A stretch of 40,229 bases of DNA from Burkholderiales bacterium (lineage in GTDB: Bacteria > Pseudomonadota > Gammaproteobacteria > Burkholderiales > Burkholderiaceae_C). The stretch spans positions 1 through 40,229 of the forward strand of contig JAPLPK010000230.1 of NCBI GenBank assembly GCA_026400275.1, in the 5' to 3' direction. Positions 16,297 through 25,044 of this stretch are shown in pieces; the stretch's first letter is position 1, and each line of letters opens with the position of its first letter. The position numbers and the translations under genes are program-made. Below the pieces are notes generated by a model, which ran no database searches, was not told the DNA's origin, and worked only from the letters and a program-made list of their open reading frames with translations.

Positions 16297-17750
16297 CCGA
16301 CCGTGCCAAAGCAGGGCGGTCGATGGCCTGGAGCGCAATCGAAAGCGCTTCTCTCGCACTAATTTCGTTCGGCACACTCATCCTCTATTCGCGGATGTTG
16401 TCAGTCAGTACGTTCGGCCTGTTCTCGGTGGCATTGGCGGTGATCGAGCTGCTGGACGTGTTGGTTCGCATGTTGTTCCACGACGCATTGGTGCAACGTC
16501 CCGAGGTCACCGAGCGGCATTTCGATACGGCGTTCACCGCCACCATGGGGCTCAGCCTGGTGCTCACGGGTGCATGTTGGCTCGCCGCACCGTTGTTTGC
16601 AGAACTGGTGAAAGACCCGCAAGCGGCCAGCGTGCTGCGCTGGATGAGCTTGGCCTTGCCCTGTGCCGCCTTGACGGCCACTGTTGTGGCACGCCAGCGC
16701 CGCGAATTCGCTTTCAAGTCATTGGCCATTCGCTCCTTCATTGGCCGCATGGCCGGTGCGGGCGCGGGGCTGGTGTTGGTGTTCATGGGCGCCGGCATTT
16801 GGGCGCTGGTGGCGCAGCAGGTGTTGATTGCCCTGGTGGGCTCGTTGGTGCTTTGGTTCAGTGGCGCCAAGTTGCCGCGCCTGCGCTTCGCTTGGGTTGA
16901 GTGCAAGGAGTTGTTGGGTTTTGGCTTGTATTCTGTGAGTTCGCTGATCTTGACGTTTGCCATCAAGCGCCTGTTCACCATTCTGGCGGGCATTGGTCTA
17001 GGCACGCATGCGGCAGGGGTGTTGAACCTGGCGTTTCGTGCTGTGGACGCGTTCAACGCGATTGCCGGTACGGCCGTGGCGCAAGTGGCGTTGCCGTTGT
17101 TGTCGAGCTTGCAAAACGACCGCACACGGTTGGTGCGTGTTTACCAAACCGCCAGCGCTTTCACCTGCTTGGTGATGTATTCGTGCTTCATGGGGTTGGG
17201 TGCTTTGGCGCCTGAAGTGGTGGAGTTGATGTTTGGCCAGCGTTGGTTGGAAGCCAGCCCCTACGTAACCATACTGTCGTGCCTGATCATTGTGCAGGCC
17301 CCGCGGATTCTGATAGTGCCGCTGCTCACGTCAGTGGGGCGGCCTGCCGCTTCTATGACGGCCCGTGCCGCCGAGCTGGTGGTAATGTTGACGGCGCTAC
17401 TGGTCAGCGGCGTGCCCACCCTCAATTGGGCAGTTGGCATCTGGGTAGCGCGCGAGTTGGTTGGCTTTCCCATCATGGGCTGGATTCTCAAAAGCGAAAC
17501 TGGGCTGGGGGCGCGGCAGCAACTGCGCGGTGTGTGGCCGCCTTTGGTCGCCTCGGTGTTGATGGCGCTGGGCATCTTGGGTATCAGAACACTGGTGCCT
17601 GCTGACCTGTCCGCATTGTCGCGCGCCTGTATTTTAATTCCCAGCGGCGCTGTGACCTTCTTGATCACCATTTGGCTGGTAGACCGGAAGCTGGTGTGCG
17701 ATGTGATTGGGTTTGCCAGTTCCATTGTGCAAAAACGTCGCGCGTCTTAA
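16293..17750 (+). CDS. wzx: Wzx-type polysaccharide flippase
   Basis: A 485-residue MOP-superfamily membrane protein with about 12-14 helices. It probably flips the undecaprenyl-linked repeat unit to the periplasm. It begins with a basic cytoplasmic stretch (MTDRAKAGRSMAW) followed by IESASLALISFGTLILYSR and STFGLFSVALAVIELLD, the family's typical first two helices. The block LLGFGLYSVSSLILTFAIKR marks the middle repeat. Of its group it looks closest to polysaccharide_synt/Wzx-C-type translocases. The ATG at 16293 overlaps the GT stop as ATGA. An open frame extends 20 codons upstream inside the GT gene and is not needed. Confidence 0.85.
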   Translation: MTDRAKAGRSMAWSAIESASLALISFGTLILYSRMLSVSTFGLFSVALAVIELLDVLVRMLFHDALVQRPEVTERHFDTAFTATMGLSLVLTGACWLAAPLFAELVKDPQAASVLRWMSLALPCAALTATVVARQRREFAFKSLAIRSFIGRMAGAGAGLVLVFMGAGIWALVAQQVLIALVGSLVLWFSGAKLPRLRFAWVECKELLGFGLYSVSSLILTFAIKRLFTILAGIGLGTHAAGVLNLAFRAVDAFNAIAGTAVAQVALPLLSSLQNDRTRLVRVYQTASAFTCLVMYSCFMGLGALAPEVVELMFGQRWLEASPYVTILSCLIIVQAPRILIVPLLTSVGRPAASMTARAAELVVMLTALLVSGVPTLNWAVGIWVARELVGFPIMGWILKSETGLGARQQLRGVWPPLVASVLMALGILGIRTLVPADLSALSRACILIPSGAVTFLITIWLVDRKLVCDVIGFASSIVQKRRAS

Positions 17751-17824
17751 CTAAAAAACAGTGCTTATTTGCTTTGGATGAATCGAATATTGACAGCAAG
17801 TGACACACCGAACGAGGTATCGAA

Positions 17825-18897
17825 ATGACTCATGATGACCGCTTGTTGACGTTGGATGGCATGCGTGGGCTCGCGGCCATTCTGGTGGTTGTATATCATT
17901 TTGAAGCCGTCGTGAAACTCGTGCCCAGTGGTTATCTGGCTGTTGATTTCTTCTTTTTGCTGAGTGGCCTGGTGATTGCGCGCATTTATGCGCCGCGCTT
18001 TGATGACGGGCTCAAGACCCGGGACTTCTTCGTCCATCGCATCATCCGCCTCTACCCCTTGTTTTTCGTTGGCTTGCTGCTCGGGCTGATGCGCGCTGCG
18101 GGGCAGACGGTGCTGCACCTGCCAGACCGCATGAGCTTTGACCAGCTGTCTCTTGCGGGCACGTTGGGCTTTTTCATGCTGCCGGCGCCGTTTGCAGGGC
18201 GTGGGCTTTTCCCAGTGAACGGGCCGGCTTGGTCATTGTTTCTGGAGTTGGTGGCAAACGTCATTTATGCGGTACTGATTGTGCGGTTGCCGAAGAGAGC
18301 CTTGTTCGGACTCATCGTCTTGTTCTTGATTGCTTTGGCGTGTGTCTCTTTGACGTTAGGCAAGATACAAGGCGGCCAAGACTGGTCGACCATCGGGTTT
18401 GGTTTCTCGCGCGTCATGTTTTCGTTCACCGTGGGTGTCTTGCTCGCCAAAAGCCACGTCGGCGACAAAGTGCAATCTTCGTGGTGGAGCGTTGTTCCAG
18501 CAGTGCTGCTGTGTGCCAGTTTGATTATGAACCGTCCACCGAGCTAAGAGGCTTGTATGACCTGTTGATGGTGGCTCTGGCCTACCCGTTGATCGTGTCG
18601 CTTGGTGCTCGTTTTAATCCGCCCGAGTTACTCGCCAGCCCCATGAATGTATTGGGCGAGATCTCGTATCCGATGTACATCATCCATTACGCTCCGCTGT
18701 TCATGGCTTCATTCGCGGCCAGAAAACTGGGCTTGCCTGTGGCGCTTTGGGTGCCCGCATTCATTGTGGGACTTTGTGCCGGGTCTTACTTTCTGGCGAA
18801 GCACTATGACCCGGCCGCGCGACGTTTTCTTTCGTCCCGTTTGCCGGCATTTGTTAATTCGGTTTTCGGGCTGGGTATTCGTAACGCGAGCAGATAG
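17825..18897 (+). pseudogene. OafA/YrhL-type acyltransferase split by a one-base frameshift
   Basis: The first 240 residues from the ATG at 17825 carry the acyltransferase 3 start RLLTLDGMRGLAAILVVVYH and AVDFFFLLSGLVIAR. They then stop at a TAA ending at 18547. The continuation (ELRGLYDLLMVALAYP, then RFNPPELLASPMNVLGEISYPMYIIHY) runs in the -1 frame to 18897. Placed together, the two halves align with the intact acyltransferase at 21216-22286 with no large gap. This indicates loss of one base (or gain of two) near 18535-18547. No slippery heptamer is present, so programmed frameshifting is unlikely. It probably once acylated the EPS and is now inactive, unless the shift is a sequencing error. 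It starts 74 bases after wzx, at the end of the + arm. Confidence 0.82.
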
Positions 18898-18952
18898 TGC
18901 GGCCTGGGGAGGGCGTCACAGATGCTTGGTTACGTGATGGCAGGCGTTGCAA

Positions 18953-18964
18953 CCGATGCATCGG
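18953..18964 (+). repeat. Perfect palindrome at the convergence of the two EPS arms
   Basis: CCGATGCATCGG is a 12-base perfect palindrome without a loop in the 99-base gap between the two convergent genes. Just beyond it, GAATTAATGGCC (18981-18992) and the near copy starting at 18994 form a short tandem repeat that reaches the stop codon of the - strand gene. It is too short and loopless for an intrinsic terminator. Confidence 0.4.
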
Positions 18965-18996
18965 CCTGGATTAGCGACCTGAATTAATGGCCCGAA

Positions 18997-19794
18997 TTAA
19001 CGGCCAGGAAAGCGCGAAGAAAGCAGCTTGAGCTTGGCCAATACAAGGCGCCAGCGCAAGGAGCCGGTGGTGGCCTTGGCGGCGAATTTTTCCGCCTTGA
19101 GTTGCCCGTTCACTCTTACACAGCTCGCCTCAAGCGCGGTAGTACGGACGGAGGCGTCAGCACGCGACAGTGCATAGTGAACCAAGCGCTCTCCATTCAA
19201 AGGGCGACCAGTTCGCTGGGCAAACGCCAATGCTTGCTTGATGCGACAGCCGTAGGCCTTGAACACCTGCGCGCCACATAAAGCGAAGCGATCGTTCAGC
19301 CCTCCCCACCAGTGCCACTGCGGCAGCATGCAGCGCTCGGCGTTATCGGCCACCGACGCCATCGCAGCCTGGCTAAAGCCTGCGTGATAAAACATGTCGG
19401 AGCGCAGAAACATCACCACGTCCGGTTGCCATGGCTCCAGGCGCAGCGTGACTCGGCGCAGCGAGTGCAATTGGTGGATGAGATTCTGAAGCGAGCGGAA
19501 CGCATTTCGGTGGTGGTCGCGAAATTGCTTGAGCTGCTCGAACTGCCAAGTGTCGAGACAGGCACCAGGCGCCTCTAATTCACCGTCAAACGGGGCGAAG
19601 GGCGCGTAGGCCTCGGCAGGCATAGGCGCATCTTCTCCACTTCGGGCATTCGACACTCAGTCTTGCTGGTACAGATGGTAGAAAACGCGGCATTCGCCCA
19701 AAGCCTGGGCCGGTTCAATGAAGTGCTCCGGAATGGTCGGCATGGTGACTGCAGACCCGCGGGGGATGCCAAAAAACGCGATCGCAATCCTCAT
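18997..19794 (-). pseudogene. Glycosyltransferase-like EPS gene with a premature TGA
   Basis: The full reading frame begins at the ATG at 19794 with MRIAIAFFGIPRG and gives 45 residues ending FYHLYQQD. It then meets TGA at 19659-19657 and continues in the same frame to 18997 as a 219-codon frame whose apparent GTG start immediately follows the stop. A CGA-to-TGA change would explain the lesion. The downstream part includes WQPDVVMFLRSDM and PQWHWWGGLNDRFALCG, then QALAFAQRTGRPLNGERLV. This pattern is seen in poorly characterised bacterial proteins that resemble GT-A glycosyltransferases and sit in polysaccharide loci. I cannot name a family with certainty. It is the last gene of the - arm. 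Restart at the GTG would leave out the nucleotide-binding first strand. Confidence 0.68.
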
Positions 19795-19998
19795 ACCGTG
19801 TGGAGCCAAGCCTTCAGAAAGTGAATGAAAATGAGCCAGTCTTGCACGCTTTGCTCTTGCGGCGGTGCGCGATGGGAACGCCTACCGCTGCTGGCTGTTG
19901 CGTTCACTTTGACCTTAAAGTGGAAGCAGCGTGCCCTAGTCTATACCCCTGAGTCGTGTGCCCCTGCCAGCGCACAACCCAGGTAGGCCGCAACGTGG

Positions 19999-21180
19999 TC
20001 ACGCGGCGGCTTTGCTCGGCACCAGTTTTTGATAGAGGTCGGCCAATGCGCTGGCTTGGGCGCGCGAAGAGAAACGCACACGTGACGTTCTCGCTTGAGG
20101 CGAGGGGGCTGCCAGTGCCCGCAAACCGTCGGCCACAAAACCATTGATGTGGATCTCGGGTTTGTACTCTTCGTCGGCCACGGCAAACATGTCGGGCTTG
20201 CCGAAATGGTGAACGTCTGAGTCGTCGCCAAAAACCAATTGGCTGAACTCGGTGTTGGGCACCAACAGCTTGACGCCCGTGGCATGGGCCTCCCAATACG
20301 ACAGCGTGAAGGTGGTGAAGATGGCCACGTCTGCCGCACTGTAGACCTCGCGCAAGCCCTGGGCAGACACTTGCGAGAGCGTGATTTCGTCACCTGGCGG
20401 CAATTGGGCCAAGGCGGCTTTCACGTCTTCGGCGATGGTGCCAACAAGCACCAATCGATAACCGGCTTGTCGGCAGGCTTGCACTACTTCAGGTACGCGT
20501 TTGTATCCGTGCAGTTTTCCAGACATGACCGCCAACGGTTTCTCTGTAGCGATGTTGTGTTGCGCACGAAAGTTAGCGCGACCGGTCACATCAAAGAAGA
20601 AGCGGGACGGGTCCATTCCCAGCGGGGCAAACATGGTGGGAATCTTCTTGCGTGCGCTGCACGAAATGAAGTGCTCGCGGTTGGCCAAAACGGTGTGGCG
20701 CACGGTATCGACGAACAATGAGCCAGTGCGGATCAGCAGGCGACGCCATTTACTGTCGGCTCGGCTATACCAGGTGGCCAGGCGGTCGCCGCGTTGTTCA
20801 TGGTCATACACCACAGGTTTGCCATACAGCTTGGCGAGCGCGGCGATGGCCACCGTGGTTCCATGCCGAAACTCGATCACATGGACGACATCGGCGCGCT
20901 TGATTTCGGCCGCGATAGGGCGGTACACCACGAAATCGCTATAGCGCATATAGACGTGTTGCCTAAACAGCCGAACTCCGGTTTCCTTGACAAACTCAGC
21001 ATCGCGCGCAGCTGGCTTGGTTTGTGGCAGCTTGACGCGGCTGCGCGCCCAGATCTGGCTTTGATCACCACACATTAAGGTGACGTCATGCCCCAAAGCA
21101 GCCAACTGTTGGCAATAGGCATATTCGCGATACGAGGGTAGTTCGCTTTCAAAGAAGCCACTTGCAACAAGGATTTGCAT
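19999..21180 (-). CDS. Family 4-type glycosyltransferase
   Basis: A 393-residue GT-B glycosyltransferase predicted to act on the EPS repeat unit at the cytoplasmic face. It starts MQILVASGFFESELPSYREY, a common opening for WcaI/GT4 enzymes that often continue with a YGG-type loop. VVHVIEFRHGTTVAIAALAK forms the second Rossmann unit. The C-terminal half has AVMSGKLHGYKRVPEVVQAC, and near 295-320 FTTFTLSYWEAHATGVKLLV, where Glu in YWEAH occupies the position of the donor-binding E-x7-E region. Donor and linkage are unknown. 204 bases without a gene separate it from the broken gene downstream; these hold only a small CACTTT/AAAGTG inverted repeat (19905-19922). The upstream neighbour is the AT-rich acyltransferase. 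Confidence 0.8.
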   Translation of the reverse strand: MQILVASGFFESELPSYREYAYCQQLAALGHDVTLMCGDQSQIWARSRVKLPQTKPAARDAEFVKETGVRLFRQHVYMRYSDFVVYRPIAAEIKRADVVHVIEFRHGTTVAIAALAKLYGKPVVYDHEQRGDRLATWYSRADSKWRRLLIRTGSLFVDTVRHTVLANREHFISCSARKKIPTMFAPLGMDPSRFFFDVTGRANFRAQHNIATEKPLAVMSGKLHGYKRVPEVVQACRQAGYRLVLVGTIAEDVKAALAQLPPGDEITLSQVSAQGLREVYSAADVAIFTTFTLSYWEAHATGVKLLVPNTEFSQLVFGDDSDVHHFGKPDMFAVADEEYKPEIHINGFVADGLRALAAPSPQARTSRVRFSSRAQASALADLYQKLVPSKAAA

Positions 21181-21215
21181 ATTTTTAATTTATTCAGGAA
21201 AAAAGGGTTGCACAG

Positions 21216-22286
21216 TTAGTTCTTCACGCCAGAGACTATTCGGTTGTTTTGATACTGCAGTCTCTTTTGGGTTAGCCAGTTTCTCATAGGAACATCAAAA
21301 TATTTGTTCAGCAACGCAGCAAGAGAAACTACAGAAATAATGAATAGGGGCAATTGTAAAACCGCTGGCAGGCTTGTTTTCTTTACCGCAAAAAGATACA
21401 AAAACATCAACGGGTAGTGAATGGCATAGATTGGATAGGAAATATTTCCGAGCCATTCGCAGGCCTTTTCAAAACTCTTTGGCGGGTTGAATTTTGCACC
21501 AATAAAAAGAAGTATAGGAAACCCAAGAAAGATGAAAATGGCATCGTATGCAAGTTGATAGGGCTCTGCCGATGGTGCAAGCAAAATAATCAACAAAAGC
21601 GCGCATGGGATCAAGAAGCGTAGATTCGGTGCGTCTTTTTGAATGCTCATTCTGGACAACGTCATACCCAGCAGAAAAGAGAATCCAACCCGACCCACGC
21701 CGCCCATGAAGTCACGCCACTGAAATCCAACGTCCAAACTTCCTGCCGCAAAACCTTGTGATAAAAATAAAACACCAAACGCCAGCATCAGAATTTTGAC
21801 AGAGCGATTGCTGATTTTGATCAAAATGGCTGCGTAAATTAAATTTATGGCCATTTCGAAAAATAGCGACCAAGATGGTCCGTTGAAAACAAATAATCCA
21901 TTGGCAACGGTGGATGGCAGCATCAATACTTCAAAAGGCGCTGCATGCAAAATTTCAGAAAGAGGTAGCTTTGATGGGCGGTTCACCAGGTATTCGCCCA
22001 TTCTGCGAATTACGCCAATCAAAAAGCCAATGAAAAATAACGGATAAATTCTAATTAGGCGTAGAGACAAAAAGTTGAAGAACGTCATTCCCGTTGAAAG
22101 ACGTTTGTCATAGGTTTTTGCGATTACAAATCCGCTGAGCAGGAAAAAGAAGTCAACGGCCAAGTAGCCTACCGGAGCGTGAATGTCATTCACCTGAAAG
22201 TGGAATATGAGTACGGAAAATGCGGCCAATCCACGCATGGCATCGAGCCTAAAATATCTCGAATTGAGTTCAGCGGATTTTTGCAT
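21216..22286 (-). CDS. OafA/YrhL-type membrane acyltransferase in AT-rich DNA
   Basis: A 356-residue acyltransferase 3 family protein with about 10 membrane helices. It begins RYFRLDAMRGLAAFSVLIFHF, with the catalytic His near residue 29, and continues YLAVDFFFLLSGFVIAKTY. It ends ISYPIYAIHYPLMFLYLF before the final helices. It is intact and clearly homologous to the frameshifted gene at 17825-18897; both share RGLAA, YLAVDFFFLLSG, NG-SWSLF and FNPP. The gene and its flanks (about 21.18-22.33 kb) are strikingly AT-rich, with many AAA/ATT codons, unlike every neighbour. This points to recent acquisition from a lower-GC donor. The probable role is acetylation or succinylation of the EPS, possibly replacing the broken copy. 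Confidence 0.85.
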   Translation of the reverse strand: MQKSAELNSRYFRLDAMRGLAAFSVLIFHFQVNDIHAPVGYLAVDFFFLLSGFVIAKTYDKRLSTGMTFFNFLSLRLIRIYPLFFIGFLIGVIRRMGEYLVNRPSKLPLSEILHAAPFEVLMLPSTVANGLFVFNGPSWSLFFEMAINLIYAAILIKISNRSVKILMLAFGVLFLSQGFAAGSLDVGFQWRDFMGGVGRVGFSFLLGMTLSRMSIQKDAPNLRFLIPCALLLIILLAPSAEPYQLAYDAIFIFLGFPILLFIGAKFNPPKSFEKACEWLGNISYPIYAIHYPLMFLYLFAVKKTSLPAVLQLPLFIISVVSLAALLNKYFDVPMRNWLTQKRLQYQNNRIVSGVKN

Positions 22287-22330
22287 TTTTATTTTCCATG
22301 TTGATATTGGGCTAAACAGAAAATAACTTA

Positions 22331-23851
22331 TTAGTTGGTTTTTTTGTATGCCCGAACCCAGTCGATATCCAGTGACTGCGGAAAGGCCGAATCCTCAATG
22401 CCGTAGCGCCCGGCCCATGCGCCGCCAATGGCCAGATTGAGAAGAATGTGGGCCGGTGCACCCACCACGCCATCGACGTAGGTCCATGAATGCTCCCGTG
22501 ACATCACTTTGAGGCCGTCGATATAGAGGTCAAATGCGCCGGGCTTCCAGTCGACGCCAACGGTATGCCAGCCCTTGTCGAAGTCGAACGGGGCTCTCCA
22601 GGTTTGGTTGGGCCTGCTGAAAGCAGGGTCGGTGTATAGCCAGAGCGGCTGCGTGCCTTTGGGGGTGCTGGCCGCAATATGCAGGCCGTTGACGGTGTCG
22701 TCTTTGCCGTTGTTGACGAACTCGAACATGTCGATTTCGGGGGGCCAATTGATGCGGCCGGTTTCACCCACATCAGAGTTCAACCAAAAAGCGGCCCAGG
22801 TTCCGACGCCGCTGGGCATCTTCACGCGGGTTTCAAGGAAGCCGTACAGCAGGGCGAAGTCGGAGCGGATCATCCCCGACTCGTAGTTGGCACCATTCGG
22901 TCTGCTGCGCGGCAATTTGCGCGCCACGAGGTGCAGTACACCATCTTCTATCTGATGGTTGGCATTGTCGGCATAACGCTGGTTTTCGTCGTTCAGTTTA
23001 TCTGTGGTCTCGTTACCGTAGATGTAGCGCGTGAACCACTTGTTCCGGTTGAGCGGAGCCTTCGAGAATTCATCATTGAAAACCATTGCATAACCCGGTG
23101 GGGTGTACGAATTCGCCCATGAATCTACCGGCTCGGTGTTGTCGATGGCTGAACGCATCTTCAAGGATACACTCTCTACTTGCATGGTGGCGCCGAAGGT
23201 CTGAAGGGCGACTTCTGCCATGTCGGTGTAGGCGGGCGCCGTGAATTCAACGACAACGTCAGTGAAATCGGTGCTGGTGACGGGCTGGCGGTAGGTGCGA
23301 AACGTGCCGTTGGCCTTGGGCTCCCGAAAGCGTACCGATACAAAACCGCCGTTGCCTTGCAGTAGCCGAGCCTTGATGCGCAGGGTGTATGAAGTCAACG
23401 GCAACAAGCTGCCCACAGCTAGCTTGTAGACTGAGTTGCCAACGCCTGTCAGTTGCAGCATACGGCCGCCTCTGCGGATTTCACTGTCGACCAAGGTATT
23501 GCCCTGCTTACCGCCTTCCCAGCCGTTGGCATCGTCTTGGAACGTTCCGTTGGGCAGCAGCTCTGTGTGGCTCGGCTCATACCTGCGCGGTGCGGCTGTT
23601 TTGGGGTGTGAGGCTGCGCTGTTCATTGGCAGCGTTTTGGGTTTGCGTTCGTCCGCAAAATCATTGCCGGATGAGGTTTGCGCCGCGACATGTTGTGCCA
23701 TTGTCACTAAGGCAAAGCCTGCCATGAGTAATACACTGCAGCATTGACGTGTCCAAGCGAGCCGGTTCAGACGGGGTGACTGTGCGGCCTCCAATACCGG
23801 CGTGTGAGCGGCTATGTGGCCGTGATCGGTCTTGGTTATCAGAGCAGGCAT
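22331..23851 (-). CDS. Secreted glycoside hydrolase family 16 with an N-terminal carbohydrate-binding-like domain
   Basis: A 506-residue exported glycanase. The N-terminus has a cytoplasmic extension of about 35 residues, then a hydrophobic segment (CSVLLMAGFALVTMAQHVAAQ) acting as signal peptide or anchor. A beta-rich domain at about 95-235 (ELLPNGTFQDDANGWEGG) resembles CBM4/9-type modules. The GH16 catalytic domain at about 250-503 has the catalytic motif EIDMFE at residues 372-377, with Glu372 the expected nucleophile and Glu377 the acid/base. The extra residue in the motif is the beta-bulge form typical of laminarinase/lichenase-like members. It may trim, release or recycle the EPS made by this locus, or degrade environmental beta-glucan. 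It lies between two acyltransferase genes on the - arm. Confidence 0.88.
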   Translation of the reverse strand: MPALITKTDHGHIAAHTPVLEAAQSPRLNRLAWTRQCCSVLLMAGFALVTMAQHVAAQTSSGNDFADERKPKTLPMNSAASHPKTAAPRRYEPSHTELLPNGTFQDDANGWEGGKQGNTLVDSEIRRGGRMLQLTGVGNSVYKLAVGSLLPLTSYTLRIKARLLQGNGGFVSVRFREPKANGTFRTYRQPVTSTDFTDVVVEFTAPAYTDMAEVALQTFGATMQVESVSLKMRSAIDNTEPVDSWANSYTPPGYAMVFNDEFSKAPLNRNKWFTRYIYGNETTDKLNDENQRYADNANHQIEDGVLHLVARKLPRSRPNGANYESGMIRSDFALLYGFLETRVKMPSGVGTWAAFWLNSDVGETGRINWPPEIDMFEFVNNGKDDTVNGLHIAASTPKGTQPLWLYTDPAFSRPNQTWRAPFDFDKGWHTVGVDWKPGAFDLYIDGLKVMSREHSWTYVDGVVGAPAHILLNLAIGGAWAGRYGIEDSAFPQSLDIDWVRAYKKTN

Positions 23852-23879
23852 TGGCGGTCTTTCAGCAATGGGCTTAGGT

Positions 23880-25031
23880 TCAGTCCGACGTGTTGGCGCG
23901 CAGCCGCGACAGCCTGCCAGGCGCGCGGATCAGCCATTGGCGCAACCGCACCTCCAACAGTGAACACGTGATCCAAGAGGCGAAACAGGACAGTGGCAAC
24001 GCGATGATGGCCAGCGCCAGGACGGCGTCCCACCCATGCAGCGGTAAATGCGGTAACAAGCCGCGTTTGACACCGGCCATGACAATGGGGTGTATGAGGT
24101 AGAAGCTGTAGCTGATCTTGCCCAGCCACAACATCGGCTGCGCGCGCAGTGCGCCTTGGCCCGCGCCGCGTCGGTAAACCACAAGCCATGCGAAGAACAA
24201 GAAGCTGCCAATGAAGGCACTGGCCACCGCAGGGCCGTTGCCCACCACCAGATAGTGCACCAGTGTTTGGCTCAACTGGGTTGCTTCTGCACCGGTGAGC
24301 AACCAGCACACCCAGGCAAAGCAGAGGCCTAGCCAGCCCAAAGTTAAGCGTTCACGATGCTCTATGAGCCACGGTTCGTAGAGCGCAACGAGTACGCCAG
24401 GCACAAAGAACAGCGCTCTAGGAAAGAGCACGACAAAGGCTGTTGCCATGACCAGCCAGATCCAGCGCCAAGATGATTTTTGCCTAATCAGTGACCATGC
24501 GGTGGCGGCAATGCCATAGAAGCAGAGTTCATAGTTAAGCGACCATTGCGCAGGATGAATACCTGGAACGGGAAACACCGGCGCCATGATGGACAGACTG
24601 GCCACAAGGGTAGGCAGCGAAGACAGTGCTTCTGGAGGTGCGCCACCCGTCTTTCTGGATACATACCACTGCGCGAGCAACATCACAGAGGCCAGCGGCA
24701 GCCACAGCGGGAAAATGCGGAGGAAGCGGTCGGTGATGAAGCTGGAAACGTTGCCGTGGCGGCGCAGGCTTTGCGCGATCACATAGCCGCTGATCATGAA
24801 GAAAACCTCTACGCCGTAGCGCAGGCCGCTGGCGAGCCAAAGCAAGGTTTGGCCCCATGCCAAGTCGACCTGCGGCACCAAGCCAGAGTTGATGACGTGG
24901 TAGGCAAAGACGGCAAGAACGCACGCGCCCCTGAGGCCCTGAATGCCGAGATGTCGTCCAGCAAGATCGACCTCTGCGGCTCTGGGCGCGGAGAGCGATA
25001 ACTTGTGGTGCGGTTGTGGCTGGGTATTCAA
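23880..25031 (-). CDS. Membrane acyltransferase (acyltransferase 3 family)
   Basis: A 383-residue polytopic protein with a hydrophilic N-terminal tail of about 27 residues. The family start is HLGIQGLRGACVLAVFAYHVI, with His near residue 45. RYGVEVFFMISGYVIAQSLRRHG follows, and SYSFYLIHPIVMAG lies near 320. It is the third acyltransferase 3 gene of the locus and is not especially close to the other two, so it may use another acceptor position or acyl donor. Base composition matches the chromosome. The gene follows epsE by 13 bases and precedes the GH16 gene by 28, so all three are probably in the epsB-led transcript. Confidence 0.83.
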   Translation of the reverse strand: MNTQPQPHHKLSLSAPRAAEVDLAGRHLGIQGLRGACVLAVFAYHVINSGLVPQVDLAWGQTLLWLASGLRYGVEVFFMISGYVIAQSLRRHGNVSSFITDRFLRIFPLWLPLASVMLLAQWYVSRKTGGAPPEALSSLPTLVASLSIMAPVFPVPGIHPAQWSLNYELCFYGIAATAWSLIRQKSSWRWIWLVMATAFVVLFPRALFFVPGVLVALYEPWLIEHRERLTLGWLGLCFAWVCWLLTGAEATQLSQTLVHYLVVGNGPAVASAFIGSFLFFAWLVVYRRGAGQGALRAQPMLWLGKISYSFYLIHPIVMAGVKRGLLPHLPLHGWDAVLALAIIALPLSCFASWITCSLLEVRLRQWLIRAPGRLSRLRANTSD

Positions 25032-25044
25032 AGAGCGCTCGTGA

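Noticed and set aside
18400-18560. Programmed -1 frameshift in the acyltransferase
   Set aside because: No slippery heptamer or downstream stimulatory structure at the junction; simple base loss is more likely.
18918-18955. Sigma-54-like TGGCAG...TTGCAA near the arm convergence
   Set aside because: Spacing between GG and GC is 8 instead of 10 bases and no gene starts downstream.
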